Assembly: GCF_001483965.1 (NCBI RefSeq)
Contig: NZ_CP010796.1
Span: 1,116,001 to 1,180,000 of the forward strand
Length of the DNA stretch: 64,000 nt
Direction: 5' to 3'
Source of the DNA: Carnobacterium sp. CP1
GTDB taxonomy: Bacteria > Bacillota > Bacilli > Lactobacillales > Carnobacteriaceae
A program made the position numbers and the translations under genes. Positions 17,948-26,444 of the stretch are shown one piece after another (the first letter of the stretch is position 1; each line of letters starts with the position of its first letter). The notes below the pieces were generated by a model. That model made no database searches and had not been told where the DNA came from. It was given only the letters and a program-made list of their open reading frames with translations.

Positions 17948-20068
17948 ATGTCATCCAGCAAAGACATCCAATCTGAAGAAATCATTGAGCAACAACTTAA
18001 AACGATTAAACACCCTTCTTTTTCAATACGCAAAGAAGGCGATACAATTATGACCACTCTTTCCCTTTCGAAAGAGCAAACGCCCAGCTTAAAGGAATTC
18101 TATATCCTGCATAGAGAAACAGGGACTCGTTACCCTTTTTTAGCTGAGAAAACAGGCGAATCGACCTACCGTTTTACAGTTTCTATCCGCGAATTTATTC
18201 GCCAAAACACTTCAAAAAATCCAAAAGAACATTTTGAGTTTTATTTCGTTATCCAATATTTGGTGAATGACGAGTGGATTCAAAAAGAAGAACCGCTTTC
18301 GCTTGATTTATTTGATCATTTTGATTCGTTTGGTTTATCGCAATTTAAGGATGAAGACAATAATATTTATCCTTATTTCAGCCGCAAGACCCATGGCTTT
18401 TGTTTTACAGTAAATGTCCCTGTGCGCAGCATTCGTTATATCCATGCTAGTCAAATCAATAAAGTTGAAATCCAAAAAGGCCACTTACACGTTGCTGGCG
18501 AACTTATCACGACAGCGATAGCCATTAACCGCGTTGATACGATTATGGTGGGCCGCAAATCAGGTACTCAACGCACCATCCATTCCAATCATCAATTGAA
18601 TCGCTTGGAAAACGGAACTCATCATTACTTTTACGACTATGAGATCGACGTTGCGTTAGATGACTTTGCCAAGGAATTATTTATTGACAACATTGGCGAT
18701 GAAGATTTCGACTTTTACTTTGAAGTTTACTTAAATGGTCTGTTTGATCCAACTGTGGTACGCATAGCACACCCACAAGATTTAAAGTCTCGTAAGATTT
18801 ATAAAGACTACGCTGTTGCATATGGCAAATGGGTTTATCTCTTTGCGCCTAACTTTACTGAACAGTATAACGGGTTAACCTTAGCTGCAACAAAGTACGC
18901 TAAAGAGGTTTATGAATATTATCGAGAGATCCAACCGTTTGCTCGTTTAATAAAACCTTTCTATACCGACCGAAAGATTTGGATCATCGGCGAAAAACCA
19001 ATGGAAGCCCGCAATAACGGCTGGTACTACTTCCGTTACTTACGCGAAACCTATCCTGAACTAGACGTTTATTACGTTCTTGATCCAGATTCGCCTGATT
19101 ATGAAAAAGTATGCGCTCTAGGGGAAGATCATGTCTTGCCCTTTAAATCGAAGAAATACATCCGAACATTATTGATGGCTCAAATCATTTTGACCTCTGA
19201 AGCGCCTTACCACATTTATCCAACGCGCAACCCGCTATGGATAGATACCATCGGTGCTAAACGCGTTCTTTTACAAAATAATGTTTTAGGACTGCAGCCA
19301 GTTAAAGCCTCTCTTGGTTTTGACACAAAGCAATTCGAGACAGACCTAGTACTTGTTAGTTCCAAAAACGAAAAGCGTTATGCTATTGAAACGCTGGATT
19401 ATCCTGAACAGCAAGTAGCCATCACTGGTTTAGCTCGCTTTGATACTCTTTTAGAAGAAAAAGAAGGTGCTTTAAACACTCATCAACTTTTGATTTTCCC
19501 GACGGAACAAGAAACTGGACTGCATTATCAAACGGAAGCAATCGACCGAACGGCCAAGCGTTTTCTTAGTCTGTTAGACAACCCTGACTTTAAACGATTT
19601 AGTGCAGAACGCGATTTACAAGTGGTGGTCGCTTTGCCGCATGCCATGTTGCGTTACTTGAGCGACTTCTCTGCCTTAAATTGTCAGGTTCTGCTGCAAG
19701 AATATGTTGATGTTTTGCAGTTAGTCAAAGAAAGCAGCATTTTTATAACCGATTCTGATCCGCTTGCTTTTGATTTCAGTTTTTTAACGAAACCTGTTTA
19801 TTTTTATCAGCCAGAGGTGGCTTTATCAGACACGACCAGCCCTATCGCTCCTCGTGAAATTTACTTAAATGAACTGCCGGGTGAGATCACTTCAAATGAA
19901 GAAAATCTTATTTATCTTCTAGAACAACTCGGTAAACCTCCTTTCAAACTGAATCGGAAAAATCGGAAAAAAGCCGATGCTTTGATCGAATACCGCGATA
20001 CTCAATCGAACGAACGGATCTATGCAGCGGTTATGAAGCTGCTAAACTCGCGAAATGCAACGACCTAA
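17948..20068 (+). CDS. CDP-glycerol glycerophosphotransferase-like protein, altered catalytic motifs
   Basis: The C-terminal two thirds (about residues 320-700) follow the TagF/TarF fold (PF04464), with DRKIWIIGEKPMEARNNGWYYFRYL and LDVYYVLDPDSPDY. Usual family members carry a catalytic HG motif after a hydrophobic strand. Here that place reads LLQNNVLGLQ near residue 442, with Asn for His. The C-terminal TDYSS-type motif reads ITDSDPLAFDF near 600. The His in VVALPHAML is kept. About 300 N-terminal residues of beta-rich sequence resemble accessory domains of such proteins. The start is set by the promoter and a GGGGG 9 nt upstream of ATG 17948. It may be a non-catalytic or retuned wall-polymer enzyme. 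Confidence 0.72.
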   Translation: MSSSKDIQSEEIIEQQLKTIKHPSFSIRKEGDTIMTTLSLSKEQTPSLKEFYILHRETGTRYPFLAEKTGESTYRFTVSIREFIRQNTSKNPKEHFEFYFVIQYLVNDEWIQKEEPLSLDLFDHFDSFGLSQFKDEDNNIYPYFSRKTHGFCFTVNVPVRSIRYIHASQINKVEIQKGHLHVAGELITTAIAINRVDTIMVGRKSGTQRTIHSNHQLNRLENGTHHYFYDYEIDVALDDFAKELFIDNIGDEDFDFYFEVYLNGLFDPTVVRIAHPQDLKSRKIYKDYAVAYGKWVYLFAPNFTEQYNGLTLAATKYAKEVYEYYREIQPFARLIKPFYTDRKIWIIGEKPMEARNNGWYYFRYLRETYPELDVYYVLDPDSPDYEKVCALGEDHVLPFKSKKYIRTLLMAQIILTSEAPYHIYPTRNPLWIDTIGAKRVLLQNNVLGLQPVKASLGFDTKQFETDLVLVSSKNEKRYAIETLDYPEQQVAITGLARFDTLLEEKEGALNTHQLLIFPTEQETGLHYQTEAIDRTAKRFLSLLDNPDFKRFSAERDLQVVVALPHAMLRYLSDFSALNCQVLLQEYVDVLQLVKESSIFITDSDPLAFDFSFLTKPVYFYQPEVALSDTTSPIAPREIYLNELPGEITSNEENLIYLLEQLGKPPFKLNRKNRKKADALIEYRDTQSNERIYAAVMKLLNSRNATT

Positions 20069-20098
20069 ACTTTTTCTGTGTTTCTCTTCTAGTTTTTG
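20069..20098 (+). terminator. Left half of a terminator split by the ISL3 element
   Basis: TTTCTCTTCTAGT here is complementary (two G-U pairs) to ACTAGAAGGGGAA at 21632-21644, which is followed by CC and seven T. Removing the element and one target copy restores a 13- to 14-bp stem with a 7-nt loop and T-tail. The copy 20091-20098 of the target duplication covers the stem tip and loop. Confidence 0.75.
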
Positions 20099-20120
20099 GG
20101 CTCTATAATATTTAGTGTTG

Positions 20121-20189
20121 GTGAACCAATCGGTTCACTGGCACTATTTTTTATTTTTAAATGAAAAAAGACCAGTGAACTCCTATAAT
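20121..20189 (+). promoter_or_regulatory. Alternative hairpins and promoter at the left IS end
   Basis: GTGAACC/GGTTCAC (20121-20138) and GTTCACTGG/CCAGTGAAC (20133-20180) share one arm, so only one can form at a time. TATAAT at 20184-20189 is the likely transposase -10. The arrangement may limit transcription entering from outside. Confidence 0.5.
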
Positions 20190-20222
20190 TAAGTTACCAC
20201 ACAAAAGAATAGGAGAATTCAC

Positions 20223-21554
20223 ATGGCCTACACTCATTCTATAAAAAAACTGCTCAATATTAAAGACCCAAATATTTATTTATCTGAAGTTCCTGTTATG
20301 AAGGAAAAGAAAAAGGATCAAGAATGTCTGGTAGTGCATGGGAAATTGACCTATCGGCCTACCTGCTGTAAAGTGTGTGGTGTCAAAAACAACTCTCACC
20401 AGGATCTCATCAAACACGGCACAAAATGTTCTACACTCACACTGACTCATGTCAATTTCCAGCCTGTACTGTTCCGATTGAAAAAGCAGCGATTTCTTTG
20501 TAAGCACTGTGATTCGACTTTCATAGCGGAAACCTCCCTGGTCGATCGCCATTGCTTCATCTCTAATTCGATCAAGACAACTATTGCCATGGAATTGAAA
20601 GAGACACAATCCATGACACTTATCGCCCAGCACCTGTCCGTTTCTCCTCCTACTGTGATTCGGGTAATGCGCCAAGTGGGGGAGACGCTTGAACCAAACA
20701 ATCAGGAACTGCCCCAACATCTTTCCATCGATGAATTCAAGTCGGTCAAGGATGTATCCGGAGCGATGAGCTTCCTGTTTATTAATGCGTCAACCCACCG
20801 GTTGACGGATGTTGTCGAGAATAGACAACTGCCTTACCTGCTGGATTATTTTATGCGGTATCCAGTAGAAGCAAGAAACAAAGTCAAAACGGTCACGATG
20901 GATATGTATTCACCCTATACACAGCTTGTGAGAGATTGTTTCCCCTACGCTAAAATCATCATTGACCGATTCCACATCGTTCAACATATGAATCGGGCTT
21001 TGAACAGCGAACGAATCAAGGTCATGAATGAACTGCGTTACACGAGGCCAAGGGATTATCGAAAATAAAAAAAACAATGGAAGTTGGTGCTTAAAAATGA
21101 AGACGATTTAGATTTTTCCCGTTATTTTACCCACCGGTTATATGAAGGGGCTGTTACTGAAAAAATGATGGCGGATTACCTTGTGCAACTTGATTCCAGA
21201 CTTGAACGTGTCTATGCGCTTTTCAATCAATTGAAGTGGGCACTGGAACACCGTGATTTCAAGCGATTCAAAAGATATTTAGAAGAATCAAAAAAATATG
21301 CTTTACCAAGAAAAGCGAGAACTGTTCTTCAAACGTTTGAAAAATACCTGGAGCCCATTAAAAATGCGTTTGTGTACACTCTTTCCAATGGCCCCATTGA
21401 AGGAATGAATAATAAAATCAAGAACATCAAACGATCAGGGTATGGCTACCGAAATTTCTATAACCTGCGGGCCCGACTGTTGATTTCTTACCGATTGACC
21501 ACTTCTAATTATCAACCTAGAGCTTTGTATTTTGAAGATGAAATAGCAGCATAA
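20223..21554 (+). pseudogene. ISL3-family transposase with in-frame nonsense codon
   Basis: The reading frame runs 444 codons, the usual ISL3 transposase length, but an in-frame TAA at 21066-21068 interrupts it after YTRPRDYRK. The frame resumes without shift as KKQWKLVLKNEDDLDFSRYF. A single base change from a Leu TTA would explain it. The N-terminal zinc-binding region has CCKVCGVKN and FLCKHCDSTF. The DDE catalytic parts are visible as LSIDEFKS, MDMYSPY and, after the stop, GPIEGMNNKIK. AGGAG precedes the ATG. Unless the stop is read through, the element cannot move by itself. Confidence 0.9.
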
Positions 21555-21644
21555 AATAAAAAGCCAAAGCGACGTAGTCGCTCTGACTTATTTGGCCCAC
21601 CAACACTACTTGTCAAAGAGCCAGTTTTTGTTACTAGAAGGGGA

Positions 21645-21742
21645 ACCTTTTTTTGAATTTGCAGGTTTTATTATCATTGTTTTTTCGTTCTATGCTATAC
21701 TTAATTTATTACTGAATACGAAATCATTAGGAGGAAGTTCAT
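21645..21742 (+). promoter_or_regulatory. Promoter region of the lactonase gene
   Basis: Extended -10 TGC TATACT (21693-21701) with a weak -35; AGGAGG about 8 nt before the ATG. The right half of the split terminator precedes it. Confidence 0.5.
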
Positions 21743-22777
21743 ATGAAAGAAACTATCTTTTTAGGAACCTATACTAAACGCGAAAGCAAAGGAATTTATC
21801 AAATCCAATTGGATACTGAAAAAAAAGAACTGACAAACTTACATTTTATTGCTAGAGCTGACAGCCCTACTTACCTCGCTTTATCAGGAAATAAAGAAAT
21901 TTTATATGCCATTTCAAAAGAAAACGGCGAAGGCGGACTGGTCTCTTTTAAAAAGAATGAACGAGACGAATTTGTTCCTGTAGACGCTGTAACGGCTGAA
22001 GGAGCTCCTCCTTGCTATGTCAGTGTTGACGATGACCGTTCTTTTGTATATACCGCTAATTACCACAAAGGCGAGATCGCTGTTCTAAAAACTGATGCAG
22101 CAGGTCATTTAACGTTATTAGATACGGTTAAACATACCGGTTCTAGTATTCACGAAAACCAACAAAGCCCTCATGCTCACTATAGTGATTTAACACCTGA
22201 CGGTACTTATTTGGTTGCTTGCGATTTAGGAACAGATGCCGTATACACGTATGCCATCAGTGAAAAAGGCAAATTAACTGAAGTGAGCCGCTTTGACACT
22301 GCGCCTGGGGCTGGCCCACGGCACTTAGTTTTTCATCCCAATGGAAAATTTGCCTATATCTTTGCTGAATTAAGCAGCGAGATCATTACCGTGAGTTATG
22401 AACCAGAAACAGGTGCTTTCTCGCATATCCAAACGCTCTCTACTATTCCAGTTGAATACACTGGTTTTAATGGCGGAGCAGCTATTCGCATTTCTAATGA
22501 CGGCCGTTTTGTCTATGCTTCTAACCGTGGCCACGATTCAATCGCTGTCTTCGCTGTTTCAACTGAAGACGGGTCATTGAAACTGATCGAACGGGTTCCT
22601 TCTGAAGGACAAATTCCGCGTGACTTTGATTTAGACCCTTCTGGAAAATTCGCAGTGGTCGCACATCAAGATTCAGATAATTTAACGTTGTTTGAACGTA
22701 ACGAAGAATCTGGAAAATTAACGTTGATTCAAAAAGACGTTTATGCACCTGAATGTGTTTGTGTATTTTTTGAATAA
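21743..22777 (+). CDS. pgl: Lactonase family protein (6-phosphogluconolactonase type)
   Basis: Seven-bladed beta-propeller lactonase (PF10282), 344 aa, similar in length and repeats to Bacillus YkgB, which hydrolyses 6-phosphogluconolactone in the pentose phosphate pathway. Family landmarks are MKETIFLGTYTKRESKGIY at the start, HENQQSPHAHYSDLTPDG near 135, GPRHLVFHPNG near 196 and GQIPRDFDLDPSG near 280. Repeated YA..R and blade strands are visible throughout. TTAGGAGGAAG precedes the ATG. Monocistronic, closed by a terminator. Confidence 0.85.
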   Translation: MKETIFLGTYTKRESKGIYQIQLDTEKKELTNLHFIARADSPTYLALSGNKEILYAISKENGEGGLVSFKKNERDEFVPVDAVTAEGAPPCYVSVDDDRSFVYTANYHKGEIAVLKTDAAGHLTLLDTVKHTGSSIHENQQSPHAHYSDLTPDGTYLVACDLGTDAVYTYAISEKGKLTEVSRFDTAPGAGPRHLVFHPNGKFAYIFAELSSEIITVSYEPETGAFSHIQTLSTIPVEYTGFNGGAAIRISNDGRFVYASNRGHDSIAVFAVSTEDGSLKLIERVPSEGQIPRDFDLDPSGKFAVVAHQDSDNLTLFERNEESGKLTLIQKDVYAPECVCVFFE

Positions 22778-22785
22778 GCAGGACA

Positions 22786-22832
22786 TAAAAAACAATAATA
22801 GAAACTCTTAGTGAGTTTTTATTATTGTTTTT
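22786..22832 (+). terminator. Terminator of the lactonase gene
   Basis: Near-perfect stem around AACAATAATA / TATTATTGTT with loop TTAGT and a T-run. Confidence 0.8.
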
Positions 22833-22872
22833 TATTACTTCGACTTAATTTATCTCTAATTAAACTTATTTA

Positions 22873-22901
22873 TTGTAAGTGCGTTTTTTCTATGTTACAC
22901 T
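22873..22901 (+). promoter_or_regulatory. Promoter of the VOC gene pair
   Basis: TTGTAA (22873-22878), 17-nt spacer, TACACT (22896-22901) with TG extension. Confidence 0.6.
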
Positions 22902-22967
22902 AAGATTAGCGCAGATCAAAACGATGAACCAACAATTGACCTATTTTGAAATAAAGGAGACTTAACA

Positions 22968-23870
22968 ATGATTAAAGGAATTCATCATATTTCAGCTTTT
23001 ACAAAATCAGCAACTGCGAACCATCATTTTTATACAGAAATTTTGGGATTACGATTTGTAAAAAATACTGTTAATCAGCAAGACACAAAAATCCGGCATC
23101 TTTTCTATGGAGATTATCAAGGCAATCCCGGTACACTTTTAACGTTTTTTGAATACAAGAATATTGGGCATGCCTATAATAAAAATAATTATTTTTCTAC
23201 TGTTTTTTTAAACGTTCCAAAGGGAAGTTTAGCGTATTGGGAATCACGGTTAAATGACTATTCAATTGTAACAGAATACAATAGTTGCAAGCAGACTTTA
23301 GCTTTTGAAGACGATGATTCATTGCCTCTTGCATTCATTGAAACAGATGAAACTATTTTACCTGAAAATGCTACCCGACATTCTGATATACCTGTTGCCT
23401 ATCAAATCATCGGTTTAGCTGAAGCTTCATTACGAGTTGAAGAACCGGAAAAAACATTAAATTTTTTAACGAATTTTTTAGGTTTAACAAGAACTAAAGC
23501 TATTGGACAAGTAGCCGATCCTGCTACTCATTTCCTGACTACAGTCAAACCTAGCTGCAGCACAGCGGTTACTAGAATGGGACGCGGAACGATTGACCAC
23601 ATTGCGTATTCCGTTGATTCTTCAGAAGCACTTGAAACGCTGCACCAAAAAGCTGAAGAATCTCAGTTAGATATTGAATTGTATGTTGAACGGGGTTATT
23701 TCAAGAGTCTTTACATTAAGGAACCCAATCACTTGCGAATAGAGATTGCGACCGAAGGACCTGGCTTTACATTAGATGAGCCAGTGGAAGAATTGGGAAA
23801 AAGCTTTTCTTTACCCCCTTTTTTAGAAAATAAACGAGCAGAAATCGAAGCTCAATTGGAGGATTTTTAA
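22968..23870 (+). CDS. VOC family ring-cleaving dioxygenase-like protein (MhqO/MhqA type)
   Basis: Two glyoxalase/dioxygenase domains in 300 aa, beginning with IKGIHHISAFTKSATANHHFYTEILGL. A second domain starts at GLAEASLRVEEPEKTLNFLTNFLGL and contains IDHIAYSVDSSEAL and LRIEIATEGPGFT. Metal ligands of the family are His in GIHHIS, His in TIDHIAY and Glu in LRIEIATEG. Relatives in Bacillus are induced by hydroquinones and are thought to open aromatic rings. Two bases separate it from the next, paralogous gene. Confidence 0.8.
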   Translation: MIKGIHHISAFTKSATANHHFYTEILGLRFVKNTVNQQDTKIRHLFYGDYQGNPGTLLTFFEYKNIGHAYNKNNYFSTVFLNVPKGSLAYWESRLNDYSIVTEYNSCKQTLAFEDDDSLPLAFIETDETILPENATRHSDIPVAYQIIGLAEASLRVEEPEKTLNFLTNFLGLTRTKAIGQVADPATHFLTTVKPSCSTAVTRMGRGTIDHIAYSVDSSEALETLHQKAEESQLDIELYVERGYFKSLYIKEPNHLRIEIATEGPGFTLDEPVEELGKSFSLPPFLENKRAEIEAQLEDF

Positions 23871-23871
23871 T

Positions 23872-24858
23872 ATGAACGAATTAAAAGGGATTCACCACGT
23901 CACCGCTATTACAAGCAGTGCAGAAAAAATTTATGATTTCTTTACCTCTGTCTTAAGTTTGCGACTAGTCAAAAAAACCGTCAATCAAGACGATATCCAA
24001 ACCTATCATCTCTTTTTTGCAGATGATCAAGGCAGTGCCGGAACCGATATGACCTTTTTTGATTTTCCGGGTACCCCTAAAGGGATCAAAGGGACGAATG
24101 ATATCTCTAAGACTTCTTTTCGTGTCCCAAGCGATGCTGCATTGGATTATTGGATCAAGCGTTTTGCTAAATATGATGTAAAGCATACCGGTATCAAGGA
24201 ACAATTTGGTGTTAAAACAATATCTTTTGAAGACTTTGATGAACAACACTATCAATTGATTTCCGATGAAAACAATACCGGTATCGGTTCTGGAGCGCCT
24301 TGGCATAAAGGTCCCGTTCCTGATGAATTTGCTATTACTGGCTTAGGACCCGTTTTTGTACGTATCGCTAACTTCGACTTTTTAAAAGAAGTTCTCGAAA
24401 AAGTTCTCCTTTTCAAAGAAATTGCCCAAGAAGGCGACTTTCATTTATTTGAAGTTGGAAAAGGCGGTAACGGAGCGCAAATGATCGTTGAACACAACCA
24501 AGTTTTGCCGCAAGCTCAACAAGGTTATGGCAGTGTGCATCACTTAGCTTTCCGTGTGGAAAATCGGGCTGCTCTAGATGAATGGGTCGAACGAATGGCG
24601 CAATTCCGATTCCCAACTTCTGGCTATGTCGACCGCTTCTATTTTGAATCGCTCTACGCCCGTATTGCACAAGGCATCTTGTTTGAATTTGCAACCGACG
24701 GTCCTGGCTTTATTGATGATGAAGAAAGTTATGAAACCCTTGGCGAAAAATTGGCTTTGCCGCCAGCTTTCCGTAATAAGCGTGCTGAAATCGAAAAACT
24801 TGTGCGTCCGATCGACACGGTTCGCAGCAACAAAGTCTTTGAAAAAGAATACCTGTAA
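23872..24858 (+). CDS. VOC family ring-cleaving dioxygenase-like protein, paralogue (MhqO-like)
   Basis: 328 aa, same two-domain plan as its neighbour: LKGIHHVTAITSSAEKIYDFFTSVLSLRLVKKTVNQDD, then GTDMTFFDFPGTPKG. Metal ligands are His in GIHHVT, His in GSVHHLAFRV and Glu in ILFEFATDGPGF. It is the fuller MhqO-type match of the two, so the pair looks like a tandem duplication that then diverged. GGAGG lies within the end of the upstream gene, giving coupled translation. Confidence 0.84.
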   Translation: MNELKGIHHVTAITSSAEKIYDFFTSVLSLRLVKKTVNQDDIQTYHLFFADDQGSAGTDMTFFDFPGTPKGIKGTNDISKTSFRVPSDAALDYWIKRFAKYDVKHTGIKEQFGVKTISFEDFDEQHYQLISDENNTGIGSGAPWHKGPVPDEFAITGLGPVFVRIANFDFLKEVLEKVLLFKEIAQEGDFHLFEVGKGGNGAQMIVEHNQVLPQAQQGYGSVHHLAFRVENRAALDEWVERMAQFRFPTSGYVDRFYFESLYARIAQGILFEFATDGPGFIDDEESYETLGEKLALPPAFRNKRAEIEKLVRPIDTVRSNKVFEKEYL

Positions 24859-24908
24859 GACAAAAAAGGTGTAACTTGGATTAGTTTACAGAAATACAAC
24901 TATTAACT

Positions 24909-24961
24909 GAATTCCGCAGTCACGAATGCTTTTGATTTTTCAAGAAGCAGACTGCGGATTT
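24909..24961 (+). terminator. Hairpin after the VOC pair
   Basis: TCCGCAGTC / GACTGCGGA stem with an inner imperfect stem and a TTTTGTTTT tail. It probably reduces read-through into the flavin reductase gene. Confidence 0.65.
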
Positions 24962-24992
24962 TGTTTTAACAGGAAAAAAGGATGGGATTTAT

Positions 24993-25616
24993 GTGCTTCA
25001 TTTTACATCAGCTCAATTAACTAAAAAACAACAATACAAGTTTATCAGCGGCAGTGTGATTCCTCGCCCAATTGCTTGGGTTACGACTTTATCAAAAAAC
25101 GGCGAGGTCGTTAATGCTGCTCCTTTCAGTTTTTTCAGTGCTGCCTCTAATGAACTGCCATTACTAACTGTAGCTATTTTACGAAAATCAGGCGAAATCA
25201 AAGATACGGCGCGCAACATTTTAGACCGTGGAGAAGCTGTCGTTCATATCGTAGATTATGATTTGGTTGAAGAAATGAATCGGACCTCTGCTCCTTTAGC
25301 CCCTGATGAAAGCGAGCTTGAACGGACAAATTTAACCTTGATAGACAGCCACACGGTCAGCGTTCCAACGATCAAAGAAGCTAAAATCCATTTTGAAGGA
25401 ACAGTGCATCAATATGTTCCAATCGAAGATGATCATGGAACTGTGGTCACTGACCTCTTCATCATTCGTGTAACAGATTTCTTCTTTGATGAAACTGTGT
25501 TTGATTTAGCTAAAGAGTATATTCTCACAGGAAATTTAAATCCTGTTGCTCGTTTAGCTGGTGATCAGTATGCAACATTGAATGAAGAGTATACACTTGT
25601 TAGACCAGCTAAATAA
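24993..25616 (+). CDS. Flavin reductase-like domain protein
   Basis: 207 aa of the DIM6/NTAB flavin reductase-like family (PF01613), FMN-binding, split-barrel fold. Landmarks are FISGSVIPRPIAWVTTLSKNG near 18, NAAPFSFFSAASNELPLLTVAI near 40 and LDRGEAVVHIVDYDLVEEMN near 80. Such proteins reduce flavin with NAD(P)H or act as flavoreductases on small molecules. GTG 24993 is chosen because ATGs at 24982 and 24991 are in a closed frame; AAGGA is about 10 nt upstream. It sits with the VOC genes, which suggests a shared redox role. Confidence 0.82.
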   Translation: MLHFTSAQLTKKQQYKFISGSVIPRPIAWVTTLSKNGEVVNAAPFSFFSAASNELPLLTVAILRKSGEIKDTARNILDRGEAVVHIVDYDLVEEMNRTSAPLAPDESELERTNLTLIDSHTVSVPTIKEAKIHFEGTVHQYVPIEDDHGTVVTDLFIIRVTDFFFDETVFDLAKEYILTGNLNPVARLAGDQYATLNEEYTLVRPAK

Positions 25617-25880
25617 AAAGGCTCTTTATCAAATCGTGTTGGTGTCTCTTAGATTGAAATTTCCTTCGGAACTTACGTGTTTGCTTGTAGAAAGCCATTG
25701 GACCGCCTGGAGCCCCTTTGGGTCTCCAGGTTTTCAAGCCTCAAACGAAGCGTAAACGCTTCGTTTGAGGCTTGAATCCTTTTCATGGCTACAAGCAGCC
25801 ACTATTCCTCCAAGAATTTCAAGATTGCAGCATATAGTCATTTCACTTACCAACACCCAAAATGATAGAACCAATAAAAA
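25612..25880. mobile_element. ISL3-type MITE, 253 bp, with 8-bp target duplication
   Basis: Non-coding element 25620-25872 with ISL3-like ends. The left begins GGCTCTTTATCAAATC then GTGTTGGTG. The right, read inward, begins GGTTCTATCATTTTGG then GTGTTGGT. Identical AATAAAAA copies flank it at 25612-25619 and 25873-25880. It carries nested palindromes, including a 20-bp perfect stem with loop TAAA (25733-25776), CCTGGAG/CTCCAGG (25706-25730) and an outer GCTTGTAG...CTACAAGC pair. There is no transposase, so it would need one supplied in trans. Confidence 0.82.
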
Positions 25881-25921
25881 AAAAGGCCAGAGAAAAGAGT
25901 TGCTTTTTCTCTGGCCTTTTT
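25880..25921. terminator. Bidirectional terminator beside the MITE
   Basis: 17-bp stem (25880-25896, 25905-25921), core GGCCAGAG, with A and T flanks. It ends the minus-strand IIA gene and, before the MITE insertion, the plus-strand flavin reductase gene. Confidence 0.88.
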
Positions 25922-25934
25922 ATTTTTTCTATTT

Positions 25935-26444
25935 TTATGCGTTAGCTGTAACCGATCCTATTTCTGCAGCAGTTGAAACATCGCCTGAAGCAGACAAGTT
26001 GAAATCAGATACTTTGTCCATATTTGTAAAGACAACGACCATTGCATTGTCTTTTCCAGCTGCTTCTAATGCAGCTAAGTCAACGGTAGATATAACGGTT
26101 TCCGGTGTCACTTGGTCGCCTTCTTTAACGACTGTTTCAAAAGGTCCGCCGCTTAATTCTACTGTGTCTAGCCCCATGTGGAGTAAAATTTCTACGCCGT
26201 TTTCAAGTAAAAGGCCTACTGCGTGTTGTGTTGGAAACACACTTAGTACTTTACCTGCTGCTGGTGAAGTGATTTTTCCATCTGTTGGAATAACCGCAAA
26301 ACCATCGCCCATCATTTTTTGTGAAAAGACAGGGTCAGCAACTTCCTCAATTGGGATCAATTTCCCATTTGCTGGTGCGTATAATTTTACTGGACTATTT
26401 TCAGGTGTTGTATCTTTTTTCTTTAAAAAATCAAACATTCCCAT
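25935..26444 (-). CDS. PTS glucose-type IIA protein (Crr-like)
   Basis: Single-domain IIA of the glucose family (PF00358), 169 aa. It carries phosphate from HPr to a sugar-specific IIBC. Key features are APANGKLIPIEEVADPVFS, MGDGFAVIPTDG, the auxiliary His in PTQHAVGLLLENG and the phosphorylated His in EILLHMGLDTVEL. The start at MGMFDFLKKK follows AAGGAG by about 10 nt; a longer reading includes the ribosome site. The MurP permease in this window has no IIA domain, so this protein could serve it. An extended -10 (TGG TATCAT) lies near 26513-26520 on the minus strand. Confidence 0.92.
   Translation of the reverse strand: MGMFDFLKKKDTTPENSPVKLYAPANGKLIPIEEVADPVFSQKMMGDGFAVIPTDGKITSPAAGKVLSVFPTQHAVGLLLENGVEILLHMGLDTVELSGGPFETVVKEGDQVTPETVISTVDLAALEAAGKDNAMVVVFTNMDKVSDFNLSASGDVSTAAEIGSVTANA

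Larger units (their letters stand above)
20091..21630 (+). mobile_element. ISL3-family insertion sequence with 8-bp target duplication
   Basis: The element spans 20099-21622 (1,524 bp). Its 29-bp ends both begin GGCTCT and share TAGTGTTGGTG (left 20099-20127, right 21594-21622). It is flanked by identical AGTTTTTG copies at 20091-20098 and 21623-21630, the 8-bp duplication typical of ISL3. It carries one transposase gene, interrupted by a stop codon. Confidence 0.93.

Noticed and set aside
21084-21554. Second ISL3 ORF as an independent gene
   Set aside because: It is the same frame as the first part and continues the transposase after one TAA.
25700-25780. CRISPR-like or attachment-site repeats
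   Set aside because: The repeats are single inverted stems inside a MITE with ISL3 ends, not spaced direct repeats.
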